Part shown: piece after piece, positions 16,418-27,476 of the stretch
Layout: the number at the start of each line of letters is the position of its first letter
How positions within the stretch are numbered: position 1 is the stretch's first letter
DNA from: Pseudomonas hygromyciniae
GTDB lineage: Bacteria > Pseudomonadota > Gammaproteobacteria > Pseudomonadales > Pseudomonadaceae
Direction of reading: 5' to 3'
NCBI RefSeq assembly: GCF_016925675.1
Contig: NZ_CP070506.1
Span: 4,338,501-4,402,500, forward strand
Length of the DNA stretch: 64,000 nt
Program-made: the position numbers and the translations under genes
The notes under the pieces: model-generated
Databases searched by the model: none
The model's input: the letters and a program-made list of their open reading frames with translations, nothing else
Told to the model about the DNA's origin: nothing

Positions 16418-19022
16418 TGCTGATCGCCAGGTTGATACGGACATCAATACGGAACTGCTCAACATCGGTTTCGGCATCAAGCAGTTTGAAATAATACCGC
16501 TCGCCAGAAGGGAACGGTCGATTCAGCAGGGTCAAGATTACCTTGCGCTGCCGCTGATCAAGGTTTGGTGAGTCGCTATCGAACGACACCTGCTCGACAA
16601 CAGAAACCGCCTCTCCAACGCCGTCAAAGACCCCAACGCGCAATACAGCAGGCTGAACCCGGTCAGACACAGGCTCGGTCTGCAACAGATTGAATACATA
16701 GCGGTTGGTCGTCACGGTGAAATTGTTACCCAGCACTGTCACCTGCGCCTTCCTAACTGCTGTCTCTTTGGCCTTTTGGCCTCTCACCTGCTGGACCTTC
16801 AGCACAGGAACGGCAATTTCCTGCAATGTTCCCCCGCCGTGGATGAACCGAGCCCCACCCACAAAGTGGAATCGACTAACCCCACGGGGCGACCAAAACA
16901 TCATATCGTCAGTAATGCCCGCAGTCTCTCGGATGTACCCACTCAACACCTGTTCACTGGTACCGAGGTTACGCCCAATCAAATATCGCTTTTTCGATAC
17001 CACGCTGTTGGCAGGCTTGGTAACGAGCTTGCTTTTGTCCAATGACTCTAGCGCTGAGTCCTGGAACAGGAAACCGTGGTCGGCCGTGACCAATACACGA
17101 TGCCCATTGAGATTGTTGATGATGCGACTCACGATGGATTCCAACTCGTGGATCGCGTCACGGCAGGCGGTAAATGTGCTACTTTCCGTGCTTGCTGTGT
17201 CGCCTACGGCATCAATCTTGTTGTGGTAAATGTAGATAACCCGGTGGGGCTTGATTAGCTCCCGCCCATCAGTCTTGTTCATATTCAAAAAATCTTCCGC
17301 ACGGATGGCCAGACCATTCACTGCCGAAAGAATTTTGTTGCGCGCGTCCAACCCATCTGTGCTCAGCCCATCCACCTGCACCAAACCAGCATCGGTGTAA
17401 CTAAGAGTTTTGTGGGGTAGCAGGCTCGCCATCCCGAGCTTCGTGTAGGACGGCAGCACTCCCAAGTGACTACCCAACTCAGCCGCGAACCTGTACTTGC
17501 CGTTGAGCGAGTCACTCAGTTCTTGAGCAACTTCATAGCGCAATGCATCGCTGATAACTACAAAAACACGCCGGTCATCGCCACCCTTCAAATAGCGATC
17601 AACTTGGTCGGCATAAAAATTCTGCTGATTAGGAACCCCTGGGAGCTTCCATTGCTGGAGCAGTCCGCCATCGAGGAATGCTCCCCATTTCTGTGCGAGA
17701 GGCTGGAGGAAACCCGTCAAGTAATCTTGCTCAACCCGAGATGTCAACGGAGACAACGCATCCGGGCTTCGGGCATACACGACATCAGCAGCCTCGTGGT
17801 AGATCCTATACAACTGATCAAAGCGGTAAAGCTCTTGGGTATACGCGTTGTAACAAGCTTCCGGAGACTCGAAGGAGAAACCACCCGCATAGCGCCTTCT
17901 TAGCTCAAACAACTCAGAGGCTGCGATTAGCGAGCGGTAATAGGAGTGCCACACCGAACGATTCGCGTCATCGTTATCTGGCCAGCGGGGATTAGCCCAA
18001 TATCCGTCCATTCGACGAGCCGCCATATCCCGTAGCTGCTGACCCATTATCTCGCTGGTGTTGCTCAGCACGGAATCGCGTAGCCGTTCAGCTATCTGCC
18101 GCTCAACGTCGACAAAAGTGCTGACCAACATGAGTGCCTCCACAGATGTCTGAGCCAGCAAGTCACCCGGCCGCAATTCCATTGCAAGTCTGCTGGACAA
18201 CCGATCATACGCGCGCTGACGAAGGGTACTGTCTCGCCATTGGGACAGGAAGACGGCCACGTTAGCCGCACGTACTGTGCTCAACTGGAGAGAGTGCATG
18301 TTGCTTGGTGCCTGTGCGCCCAGTGCATAACCAATGTCGGTAGCAAACAAACGCACAAAAAAATGCTTCACCGATGGATCGGTATGCTGATATCCAAATG
18401 CTTGTAGCATGAGTTGCCAGAAGACAGCCTGCATCTCGAATTTGCAGATTGAATCCCACAACACGTTCTCTTCGAGGTTTTCAGCGTCAGCAAGCGACGA
18501 AAATATTGCAGTAAAAACCGCAAACTGCTCCGCTTGCTCAACTTTCGCGAGCACAGCCAGGATCTTAAGGTCAACGGCGGCCTCATCGTCATCCGGACTC
18601 AAAAGACGCTGAATCTTCGCGACCCTATCCTTGCTAGCAAAGAATGCGCTGCGAGCCTTCAAGTGATCTCGCAAACTTTGACGTCGCAACCCTAGCTCTT
18701 GCAGTAGCATGGATGTCCTATCCGCAGCGAAAGAGGCTGCATAAAGGCGGATATCCAGTAGCCAATCATCCTCGGGGGCAGGAGGGCTAGCCTGCTCATA
18801 AATGAGAAAAAGAGAGTCCGGCCTGTCGGTTTCTATGGTTTTCTTGATCGCTAACGCGGGCACCGAGGAGCGTCTTAGGACCTGGACGTCTGGAAGAACG
18901 ATGCTATCCAGTAGCTCACTGAACTCGCCCTCCGCATCTTCCCACCATACAACTCGGCAAACGCTGAACAGCTGCAACAAGCTTTGGCCAATCTTTTCTA
19001 GTTGTGCAGACTGCTCTGACAT
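16401..19022 (-). CDS. pglZ: BREX type I protein PglZ (alkaline-phosphatase fold)
   Basis: An 873-residue protein, the expected length. The core alkaline-phosphatase superfamily motifs are present: VVISDALRYEVAQEL near residue 485, YHNKIDAVGD near 600, and VTADHGFLF near 640. The long N-terminal helical part matches type I PglZ. PglZ is a metal-dependent core component of BREX complexes. It is intact here, although upstream genes of the same operon are broken. It lies 99 bp after abiEii and overlaps brxL. Confidence 0.95.
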   Translation of the reverse strand: MSEQSAQLEKIGQSLLQLFSVCRVVWWEDAEGEFSELLDSIVLPDVQVLRRSSVPALAIKKTIETDRPDSLFLIYEQASPPAPEDDWLLDIRLYAASFAADRTSMLLQELGLRRQSLRDHLKARSAFFASKDRVAKIQRLLSPDDDEAAVDLKILAVLAKVEQAEQFAVFTAIFSSLADAENLEENVLWDSICKFEMQAVFWQLMLQAFGYQHTDPSVKHFFVRLFATDIGYALGAQAPSNMHSLQLSTVRAANVAVFLSQWRDSTLRQRAYDRLSSRLAMELRPGDLLAQTSVEALMLVSTFVDVERQIAERLRDSVLSNTSEIMGQQLRDMAARRMDGYWANPRWPDNDDANRSVWHSYYRSLIAASELFELRRRYAGGFSFESPEACYNAYTQELYRFDQLYRIYHEAADVVYARSPDALSPLTSRVEQDYLTGFLQPLAQKWGAFLDGGLLQQWKLPGVPNQQNFYADQVDRYLKGGDDRRVFVVISDALRYEVAQELSDSLNGKYRFAAELGSHLGVLPSYTKLGMASLLPHKTLSYTDAGLVQVDGLSTDGLDARNKILSAVNGLAIRAEDFLNMNKTDGRELIKPHRVIYIYHNKIDAVGDTASTESSTFTACRDAIHELESIVSRIINNLNGHRVLVTADHGFLFQDSALESLDKSKLVTKPANSVVSKKRYLIGRNLGTSEQVLSGYIRETAGITDDMMFWSPRGVSRFHFVGGARFIHGGGTLQEIAVPVLKVQQVRGQKAKETAVRKAQVTVLGNNFTVTTNRYVFNLLQTEPVSDRVQPAVLRVGVFDGVGEAVSVVEQVSFDSDSPNLDQRQRKVILTLLNRPFPSGERYYFKLLDAETDVEQFRIDVRINLAISNDFDF

Positions 19023-19121
19023 GATTCACCGCCCCCATGCGGGTTTAAAATATTACGAAATAAAACCCTACAAGGGTGCTTTAAGAGAAAAAAATAAACC
19101 GACCGTTTCACGAACCGATCA

Positions 19122-20066
19122 CTAGCCTTGTGTTGCTCGGCCCGCAAGTATTTGGTCAACGACAGTTTGCAGAGTATCAACCGCGCCCGCCCGCCTTGAA
19201 GCAGACATTTCCATGATGTTACGCAGCTTCCATCGAACCGCTGGCAACTGATCAATCCCAGGCAAATTTAACAACGACCAGTCCGGCTCCCCACGCTTAA
19301 GAGAAAGCAAAAAAGCGGCGTCTCGCTCGGTGAATTGCTCACGAATTGCAGTAAGCAACGACGCCCTAGTGGATTCCAATTGATCGAGGGTAACTGGCTC
19401 ACGCGTCATGCCCGAAAACTCTGCCTGGAAGATCCCATCAAGCTTCTTCCATCGAGGGGAAAGAAGCTCTGCCATAGGTCGACCATGACTGATCAGATAA
19501 ACCAAGAAACCTTCAAAAATTTCACGTGTCAGCCCTTCTTCACGGAGCATTAGCATGACATCAAAGAGGTCTCTGGGATGCTGTCTATCCAGGGCCGCGC
19601 AAATTTTTCCGCCATAAAGATCAGGCAAAGAAACGCATAAGATAGAAGCAAATCCAAACTCGTCCTCCACCTGCGCGACCACAGCACGCTCAGTGGGTTG
19701 ATGAACCGTGCCTCGTAGAACCGGCGACACCTCGACCTTGATCTGAGCTTGTTGGCTTCTCACCAAAATTCGCAACTCATCGTCCCGATTGCTTTGGACG
19801 GTTGCACCTGTATTCGGCAAGCCAAGACCCACGGCATCTGCAATACGTCCAAGCGCAGCGCGAACATCCAACAAAGCCTGGTGACGATCAGAGCTGGGTA
19901 GGTAAGCCAGATCAATATCCACCGAAAGACGAGGCAGATCTCGAACAAACAAATTGATCGCAGTCCCGCCCTTGAGCGCAAAACAATGCTCAGCCGCCAC
20001 GTAAGGTATCACCTGGACCAACAAACGGACCTGAGCGGCGTAACGAGGATCAAGAGACATTGGCAA
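19122..20066 (-). CDS. abiEii: AbiEii/AbiGii-type nucleotidyltransferase toxin
   Basis: A 314-residue protein with the nucleotidyltransferase signature FALKGGTAINLF followed by LSVDIDL (GG...DxD), near residue 30-50, and a helical C-terminal half. AbiEii toxins modify tRNA ends by nucleotide transfer and block growth during phage infection. The start overlaps the end of abiEi by 17 bp, so the two are translationally coupled. The pair is inserted between the brxU-like gene and pglZ of the BREX operon. Confidence 0.9.
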   Translation of the reverse strand: MPMSLDPRYAAQVRLLVQVIPYVAAEHCFALKGGTAINLFVRDLPRLSVDIDLAYLPSSDRHQALLDVRAALGRIADAVGLGLPNTGATVQSNRDDELRILVRSQQAQIKVEVSPVLRGTVHQPTERAVVAQVEDEFGFASILCVSLPDLYGGKICAALDRQHPRDLFDVMLMLREEGLTREIFEGFLVYLISHGRPMAELLSPRWKKLDGIFQAEFSGMTREPVTLDQLESTRASLLTAIREQFTERDAAFLLSLKRGEPDWSLLNLPGIDQLPAVRWKLRNIMEMSASRRAGAVDTLQTVVDQILAGRATQG

Positions 20067-20814
20067 ATTTCCCTGGCACGGTTATGAGGAACTCTTTATC
20101 AAGTCGACCACCCGGCGTGATCTGACGCTTGCCTTTGCCTATATCCACCTTCGAAACGTCTATTCGGCTATACCATGCGTGGCCAGCATTTCGAGCCAGC
20201 AAAAGGAACACACGTTTGACGCGAATGGAGGTGCAGGCCTCAAGCAGTCTTTGCAAGCGGCGGGGGCTAAGGGTACCTAACCCGCTGAACAAGTCGACCA
20301 CACCGCTAAAAAGACTCTCGTCCGCGCTTCGATGGATAAGCTCAAGCACGGCACGCTCTGGGGTGGAAATTTGCAGGTGAAATTGAGAGTAAGGCACCTG
20401 AAAGGCTTGCAACGCAGGATCTGCCATTGAGGCGAAGAGCCCGGTGGAGTGAAAATTTACCGAGACTTCCCATGCGTACTTTCTGAACCAGCCAGGCAGG
20501 CTGGTGCCGGCTGTGGCGAACAGTTCGACAGTCTCTTTCCCGAATGATAGGTAATGGCTGTATCCAGCCAGGCTCAAAGCCGTCGCCCCACCAGGCCAAA
20601 TCCATAATGGCTCGTCCTGTTGCAATGCGAAAACGCCGCCTTGCCAGTCAATCTTATCGCCGCTTCTCTTCCACGTGCCGTGACCAATACGCTCCAGCCA
20701 GCCACTGTGCTGATATTTTTGTACCAGGTTTGGCCCTACGCCATGCTCGTGTAGCCACGCTTGCGTGGCAACAGCACCGTAGGGCCAATCGGAAAGGAGC
20801 TGGTTTATTTTCAC
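20050..20814 (-). CDS. abiEi: AbiEi-type antitoxin/transcriptional regulator
   Basis: A 254-residue protein with an N-terminal winged-helix (LLSDWPYGAVATQAWLHEHG), a middle domain (WIWPGGATALSLAGYSHYL) and a C-terminal antitoxin domain (SPRRLQRLLEACTSIRVKRVFLLL). This is the AbiEi layout: it represses its own operon through the N-terminal domain and neutralises AbiEii through the C-terminal domain. About 170 bp lie between it and the end of the brxU-like gene, enough for a separate promoter. Confidence 0.9.
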   Translation of the reverse strand: MKINQLLSDWPYGAVATQAWLHEHGVGPNLVQKYQHSGWLERIGHGTWKRSGDKIDWQGGVFALQQDEPLWIWPGGATALSLAGYSHYLSFGKETVELFATAGTSLPGWFRKYAWEVSVNFHSTGLFASMADPALQAFQVPYSQFHLQISTPERAVLELIHRSADESLFSGVVDLFSGLGTLSPRRLQRLLEACTSIRVKRVFLLLARNAGHAWYSRIDVSKVDIGKGKRQITPGGRLDKEFLITVPGKFANVS

Positions 20815-20987
20815 CGCCAGTATTTATCCATAAGGATTATTTTCAGCTAGATTTTAAACCAGTTAGCCGGATTCAGCCAGTCAGATGTCGGTAAGTATGC
20901 TCCTAAGGGGCCCGTTCCAAACCACGGCTACGCACCCTGCCCGAAGACCATCAACTGATGTGAAATGACCATCGTTCTAACGCTGAT

Positions 20988-22678
20988 TCAAATCTTAAAC
21001 TCAGCCGAAACTTCCTTCTTTAACTTTTCCTCACGGTGACGAATGAATCTCTTTATTGATTCAAGATCATTCCAATCGCAACCGACTTCATTTATTTCAT
21101 TTTGAGACATTAAAGGCGCTAAATTGAAATGAATAACCTTCTCATCACCACCTTTCCGCCCCTTGCTGGAGTTGGAGGCCGCATGATCAACCACCAAGTT
21201 ACCCAGATTATTCAGATAGTTCTCTCTAAAGTCATCATCAAACTCAACAGACAACGCTTTCTTTGCAGTGATATGCTCAATACTAAGCTTTTCACGGGCA
21301 TCCTTTGAAGCGTAGTTTCTGCTCGACAACAATGGAAAGCCCTTACGCCGACGAAGACTATTCTCGTAAGAAAAAAAGAATATATCGAACTATGTTTTTT
21401 TTCAAGCCAATCATAATAATTATTATAATCAAAGGCTTCGCGAGCCCGCCCGTTAATGTTCCACCAATTCCCCAAAACAAAGCTCTCGATCACCTCAACG
21501 ACATCTTTATCGTTGCGCATAGAAGTAAACTGATAGCTTTCACCGTTGCTTCGCAGTCGAGCTAAAGAGGAGCGGAAAGTAAAGGCATTGATGGCTTTAA
21601 CCAAGCGCGGAAACTCAGATGGTCTTTCACTATGCACCTTCATGAGCGCTGGATAGAAGGGAGCAACACGACCAATCATAAATGTTTTCGCCAATTCCGG
21701 ATCGATGAATCGGCGATCTCGGATCTGAGCAAATAATTGAAAGCTTTTTTTCAGGCGAGCTGGATAGTCTCTAATCTGCGATCTCGCCTCCTCCCGTCGC
21801 TCCGCATCACTCACCAATCCGAGTATCTTCTCCTTGATGTAGGCCTTCGGTTTATCAGTGTAGTCGCTCGGGTACGTCTCAAACGCAAGCGTGTGATAAC
21901 GCAGCACATCCCGATCATTAATGCTGTGTGACTCTATCAGACGATAAATTTCAGCAAAGTCTTCTTGGATTTTACCTATCACTTGCTCTGGGTGATCGTA
22001 GACAATTCCCGCGTTATACATCAGGAAGCTTTTGATTGACTCCAGATCCGTCAATCGCCGCCCCCTATCATTCAACAATTCAAATATTTGGGTAGCCGTA
22101 CTGATTTTGTCCACCACATAGAGCAGCACATCAGCATTGATGGCGGTCGTATAAATTCGCTCAAGCATAGCCAGATCAAGGCGAGTCAGCTGCTCATCAA
22201 AATACTGCCGTGCGTCTAACAAAAGTCGTTGCGAATGGGTTCTTAGTGTTACGTCTTCAGTTGCAGGTGGGCGGTCACCCAACACCAGATCATGTAGGAA
22301 GGCATTACCTTCATTCGCCGACTCAAGCTTGAAGACATCACCATCACGCACGAATATACGTTGAGTACGCTCAGATACCAGCGTAGATCCTTGGGAAATA
22401 AGCCCCCCAAGTAACACGTGCATAAAGATGACCAGGGTCGTCAGCCGTTGCTGGCCGTCGACGATATCCACAAGCGCGAACTCGCTCTTGTTTCCATTCA
22501 GATGGAAGAGAAAGGACCCTAGGAAATACGGTCTGTCCGGGTGCTGACTGCATAGGTCATTGAAAAAGTCTTCAAGATTGTCCTCACGCATCCAGGAATA
22601 GGCACGTTGGTAGGTGGGAACATTGAAGATACGAGTGCCGTCGAAAATATCTTTGACCGTGGATTTGCCTGTTTGCAC
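20988..22678 (-). pseudogene. BrxU/GmrSD-like type IV restriction protein (DUF262-DUF1524), frameshifted
   Basis: Two overlapping frames encode the two halves of one protein of about 560 residues. The first part (from 22678) has the DUF262 core: NVPTYQRAYSW and LVDIVDGQQRLTTL. The second part (to 20988) has the DUF1524 HNH-type core: KLSIEHITAKKA, LNNLGNLVV and SNSSKGRKGG. The frame is lost near 21371-21402, where there is a run of seven A and one of eight T (plus strand). Without the shift the segment reads FFSYENSLRRRKGFP, which joins both halves smoothly. Such proteins cut modified DNA and often accompany BREX. It could be a real loss, a reading error, or switching by slippage. Confidence 0.85.
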
Positions 22679-24784
22679 CTACATTTTCCTTGTCGAGATA
22701 AAGCGGCCCACATCAGTGGGCCGCCAATCAGTCAGTCTTCCTTGCCACCCGTAATTGCTTTCACTTCGGCCAGTAGATCACCAAATTTCCCGTAGTTGAC
22801 CTTTACGCCGTCATCTAGGTCGAGGGCGATCCGTTGGTCAGCGTAGGGACGCAGGGTTTCGTCGAAGCGGCGGAGTTCTTCGAGTTGTTTGGTGAATTTG
22901 TCTTTGCGCTTTTGCAGGGCTTTCTGCTGAGCGCTGCCGGTGGCGCTGTTGATGTCGTCAGCAAGCTTATCGATGCGAGCCTGCATGCGGCTTTGCAGGG
23001 GAACGACATACTCCATGCGCATGCGCGAGAGCGTACCTTCGTTGTAGCGGTGCAGGTAAACCAGGCACTCGAAGGCCTTTTGCTTACCGCTAGAGAACAA
23101 CCAGTAAATTGGGCGCTTCTTGTAGGTTTGCAGGTGATCCTTGTAGAAACTGGTGGACAGGTAGCGGCGGATAGCTTCGTCGGCAGACTCTCCAGTCTTG
23201 CGGCCAAGACTGTCAGCCAGCCACTCCATGTTTTCCACAAGGGTGTCCGCGCCCCAGACCACCTTGACGAACTCGCGCATGCGCTCAGCGGCATCGTCTT
23301 CGAACCAAGACTCGTCTGTAACTGGAAGAATGCCGTCAGCATCCGCCGGAAATTCAGTGTAGCGTGAAGAATCAAAACCAAGATTGCCACTACAGGCATA
23401 AATTAAGCCCGGCTCGTCGAGGCTGTATCGGCCCATGATGCAACCGACGCTGTAGGAGATCATGCGCTGCATATCCTTGCCACGTTCTGCACGACAAAGG
23501 GTTATTTGAGCATGAGGAACCTCTGGGTCTATTTCTCCTTGAAGCCCACTCAGGCTAATAAACCTTTCGTTATTGCCTTCTTCTATCGACTTGAGGGTCA
23601 GGACTCTCTCATCGGATTCTGATCTAAAGCCTTCCCACGCGTCAGAAAGCTCTTGGTAGTATTCAGATGTGCAAAAATCCAACCCCTGAAAATCCCAGGA
23701 TGCTTCCTGGGTATCCCAGTCATGCTTAGCAATGGAAATGGCCTGCCGAGCAGCATCTACGAAGTGCCGCGGCTCATCCGAGGCTGGTAGAGGTATTTTC
23801 CTATAATCACCAGACTGAAAACTCAAGCTTGGATTGATAATTTTAGTAATAACCTCAACGACATTTGAGTTCAACCAAGCAAGCGCATAGAGCTGAGCAT
23901 CTCCATTCTCAAAAAAAGCGGATTGTCCTTTCACATCATATATTGAACCAGCAGGAGAGAACCTAAATGATTTCCATGATGAAGTTATTTCCGACCACGT
24001 AATAGATTCTCTAAAATAAAAATCAACATTTTGTGGTCGGGATCTCAAATTTCCTGCGTCGTCTTTGAAGCCTCTGATATCAACACCATCCCTGCCCCAA
24101 TTTACTACATACTCAAAATTACCATACCACTTCCTATAGGCTCCTCCTTTATTATATGGAAACCATTTCCTACTGGACTCGGAAGCTTCCATTCGGTTTT
24201 CACACCCAAAACCTATCGAACCAAAGGAAACTTCATGCCACGCCCGCATAAATTTCTCATTGCTGCCTGTCTGCAAACCAACCGCAGAAGTTGAAATAGA
24301 TGCTATCGATGGATTGTCGCTAAATAGCCGCTTAAATCCACTTCCAAGCCAATAGGCGATAGGGCAGTCAGGAATCCTCATAAAGTCATCCGGCCTGTCA
24401 ACATAAAACCATCCGCAATTTGGGTTCTGGATTGCCTCCAAGGTTTTAGGGCCCTGATTTTCCGCACCACGGAAATCTGAAAGCCTGATATATGACCCAT
24501 TAAATCCAGCAATGTGCGCCTTCGAAATAGTAAACGTGCATACTGGAACTGTAGCCCCATCAAACCCAGAATATTCAAGCTGTATGAGACTTGTTAGCGT
24601 AGTGGCGCCTAAAATATATTGACGCAGCTCCTTGTAGGATGAAATGAACATCCAAACAAAAGGAGACATATAACCCAGATTTCCTGAATCCTTTACCAAC
24701 TGTAGATTCCGGATTATAAATGCCGAAAACAAGTCCTTATCGAAGCCTTTAAAATTCCGTTTCAAATGCTCGGCGGCCGCAAAA

Positions 24785-25870
24785 ACTGAGTGCAACACCT
24801 GACCTTTCCGGTACGGTGCTGCCACTATGTCCTATCACGAACTCAGTATCCCCGAACGTGCGACCCTTCAACTCGGCCTTGCCCAAGGTTTCAGCCAGCG
24901 GCGAATTGCCCGGATGCTCGGCCGCTCCCCCTCGACCATCAGCCGGGAGCTGCGCCGCAACCGGGCCCCTGGCACCCGCTACCAGGCCTGTGCTGCCCAG
25001 CAGCAGATGCAGGTCCGCCGCCAGGTCTGCAGGCCTCAGTGCAAGCTGCTGCCGGGCAGTGAGCGCTTCGAGCTGGTCGTCCATATGCTGCGTGAGGGTT
25101 TGTCTCCCGAGCAGATTGCCGGCAAGCTGCGCAGCATGAACATACCCAGCCTCAGAGAGGCCTACGTCTGCCGCGAGACGATCTATAACGCGATCTACGC
25201 CCTGCCGGTCGGTGGCCTGCGCAAGGAGCTGATCATCTGCCTGCGCCAGGGCAAGACGAGTCGCAGGCCGCGCTCTGGCGGCGTCGATCGGCGCGGCCAG
25301 ATCCCTGAAATGCTCAGCATCCACGTGCGCCCGCCGGAGGTCGAAGACCGGCTGATGCCAGGCCATTGGGAGGGCGACCTGATCAAGGGCAAGGCCAATG
25401 CCTCGGCGGTGGGCACCTTGGTGGAGCGTACCAGCGGCTACCTGATGCTGATCAAGATGGCCGACGCGACGGCGACCTCGGCGCTGGAGGGCTTCAGTGC
25501 GGCGCTCAATGGCATGCCGCTGGCGGTGCGCAAGAGCATGACCTACGACCAGGGCCGGGAGATGGCGCGGCACGCCGAGATCACCCAGCGGACCGGGGTG
25601 GCGATCTACTTCTGCGACCCGCACAGCCCCTGGCAACGCGGCAGCAATGAGAACATCAATGGACTGATCCGCCAGTACCTGCCCAAGGGCACGGACTTGT
25701 CGGTGCATAGTCAGGAAGCCCTGGACGCCATCGCTTTGCAACTGAATATGCGACCGCGCAAACGCTTCGACTTCAAATGCCCGATCGAGGTGATGGGCGA
25801 AGTGATGCAAGAAGCCGTGGTGATGCGGCATGATGCTCCCGCTTCAATTCAATAACCGTGTTGCACTCAG
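24785..25870 (+). mobile_element. IS30-family insertion sequence in pglX
   Basis: CTGAGTGCAACAC at 24785-24797 and its exact reverse complement at 25858-25870 form terminal inverted repeats around one transposase gene. Size (1,086 bp) is normal for IS30. Target duplication could not be fixed with certainty from the flanks. It is GC-rich compared with the surrounding BREX genes, so it arrived from a different background, and it looks intact and recent. Confidence 0.9.
24827..25855 (+). CDS. IS30-family transposase
   Basis: A 342-residue transposase. The N-terminal helix-turn-helix reads QRRIARMLGRSPSTISREL. The DDE core is visible as GHWEGDLIKGK (first Asp), MTYDQGREMARH (second Asp) and HSPWQRGSNENINGL (Glu), with the spacing typical of IS30. 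The reading frame is complete, so the element should be able to move. Confidence 0.93.
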   Translation: MSYHELSIPERATLQLGLAQGFSQRRIARMLGRSPSTISRELRRNRAPGTRYQACAAQQQMQVRRQVCRPQCKLLPGSERFELVVHMLREGLSPEQIAGKLRSMNIPSLREAYVCRETIYNAIYALPVGGLRKELIICLRQGKTSRRPRSGGVDRRGQIPEMLSIHVRPPEVEDRLMPGHWEGDLIKGKANASAVGTLVERTSGYLMLIKMADATATSALEGFSAALNGMPLAVRKSMTYDQGREMARHAEITQRTGVAIYFCDPHSPWQRGSNENINGLIRQYLPKGTDLSVHSQEALDAIALQLNMRPRKRFDFKCPIEVMGEVMQEAVVMRHDAPASIQ

Positions 25871-27476
25871 ATCCTGCAACCGCCCTCCTTTAGCATGGCA
25901 TTTAAATATTTTCCGCCCATATAAGGCGGATTCGCCACCACTGTATCGTATTGAAGCGCCAATAAACTGGCTGGCCAAGCAAACTGCTCAAGCACCTGGC
26001 TGGCATAGCTGCGTGACAGATCATCGCCCTCGCGGCGCACGCTGGCGAGTAGATCGACAATCCTGCCCACCTTGACCTTAAGAGCATCTGGCACGCTGAT
26101 CAGCGAACCAAAAATTTTGCCATGCTCAAACAACTGAATCAGCTGGCGTAGGTCGAGCACCGTAAGCCCAGAGCTATGGTGGGTTTCCAACTGCCCACCA
26201 CCAAACAGCTGCCCCGAGTGGAATGCTTCCCCACCCTCGATCTGGATAGCTGCATTGATGATGCACTGAGCTATCTCCTTATCCGGCAGACCTGCACTTT
26301 GCTGGATAGCCATGACATTGAGATACGGTGGGTGACCGTCATCATCGAACAAGCGGCGATCGTCCTCACGAGCCTTCATTAAAAGAGCAAAACCAGCAAG
26401 CTGAGCGGCACGGTCATCAATATCCAACCCGAACAGATTCTTTTGCAAGATCAACCTGGGTATATCGCGCAAGCGGTAGCCCCGCTCTTCATAGATGGCG
26501 CGTAGCAAGTTATAGGCTTCGACGAGGATATGGCCAGAACCACAGGCTGGGTCGAGGATGGTCAGGGATTCGGGATTTAGAGCGCCGCCATCCTCATCCA
26601 TACGTACCTTGATCAATGCATCGAGCTGGGTCTGGACTTCCGGCGTTTGCTCGGCGGGCTCAATGTAGTACGGCATTTTTTCTTTTAGGCTGGAGCCAGG
26701 ATTGGCCATTAACCAGAGCCGACCGAGGCTGTTCTGCACTAAGTACTGAACGATCCAGTTCGGGGTGAATAGCTGAGTAGCGGCGGGAATGTCCTCGCTC
26801 TTAACCACCTTACCGATCACTTCGTCCTTTTTCTCGCTGATGTAGAACTGGTACAGCCAGCCAATGACCTCAACCTCTTGCCAGTCACTCTCTTCGACAT
26901 CTCCGACCAGACGAGCTATCGGCGAGTCGGTGCGCAGAAGATTGTCCGGAAGCAACAGCTCGGTGGCATCATCCAGCGCCTCGAAGAGGAACGGCATATT
27001 GCGGTGCAGCTCGTGGCACTGGGCGAGCAGAATCTCGCGGTAAAGCACTTCGTCCTGATTGCCCGCAGTTTTCAAGCGGATGACTTCGACTTTGTCTAAC
27101 CCGAACAGATCGAGGTGCTGGACATTATCGAGGATCTCCGGATGCTGTCCTTGCGGGTGGCTTAGCACACGGTAGCCGTGGTTGAAGTAGCCCTTTAGCT
27201 CCATAAAGCGAATGGCGACAAAGCGGTTGAACCAGGTGTAAGCCAGTGCCTCGACTACAACACTAAAGCCCTGCTGATGAATACGCTGGGACAAAGTGGC
27301 ACGTTGCTTGCCAATGCTGGCCGGAAAAGGCTGGCCACCGATTAACAACACATCGCCAGTTTGTTCAATATTAACTGGTAGGGCAGGATCGAGCCCCAAA
27401 CGCCGGGCACGCAGGGTGACTGCCTCAATAAAATCCAAACGGGCCTGCGGAGCGTACTTCTTGAGTGCGGAGCGGT

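Noticed and set aside
16418..16480. Upstream extension of brxL
   Set aside because: It lies inside pglZ coding and BrxL homologues start at the MTLISDSEN position.
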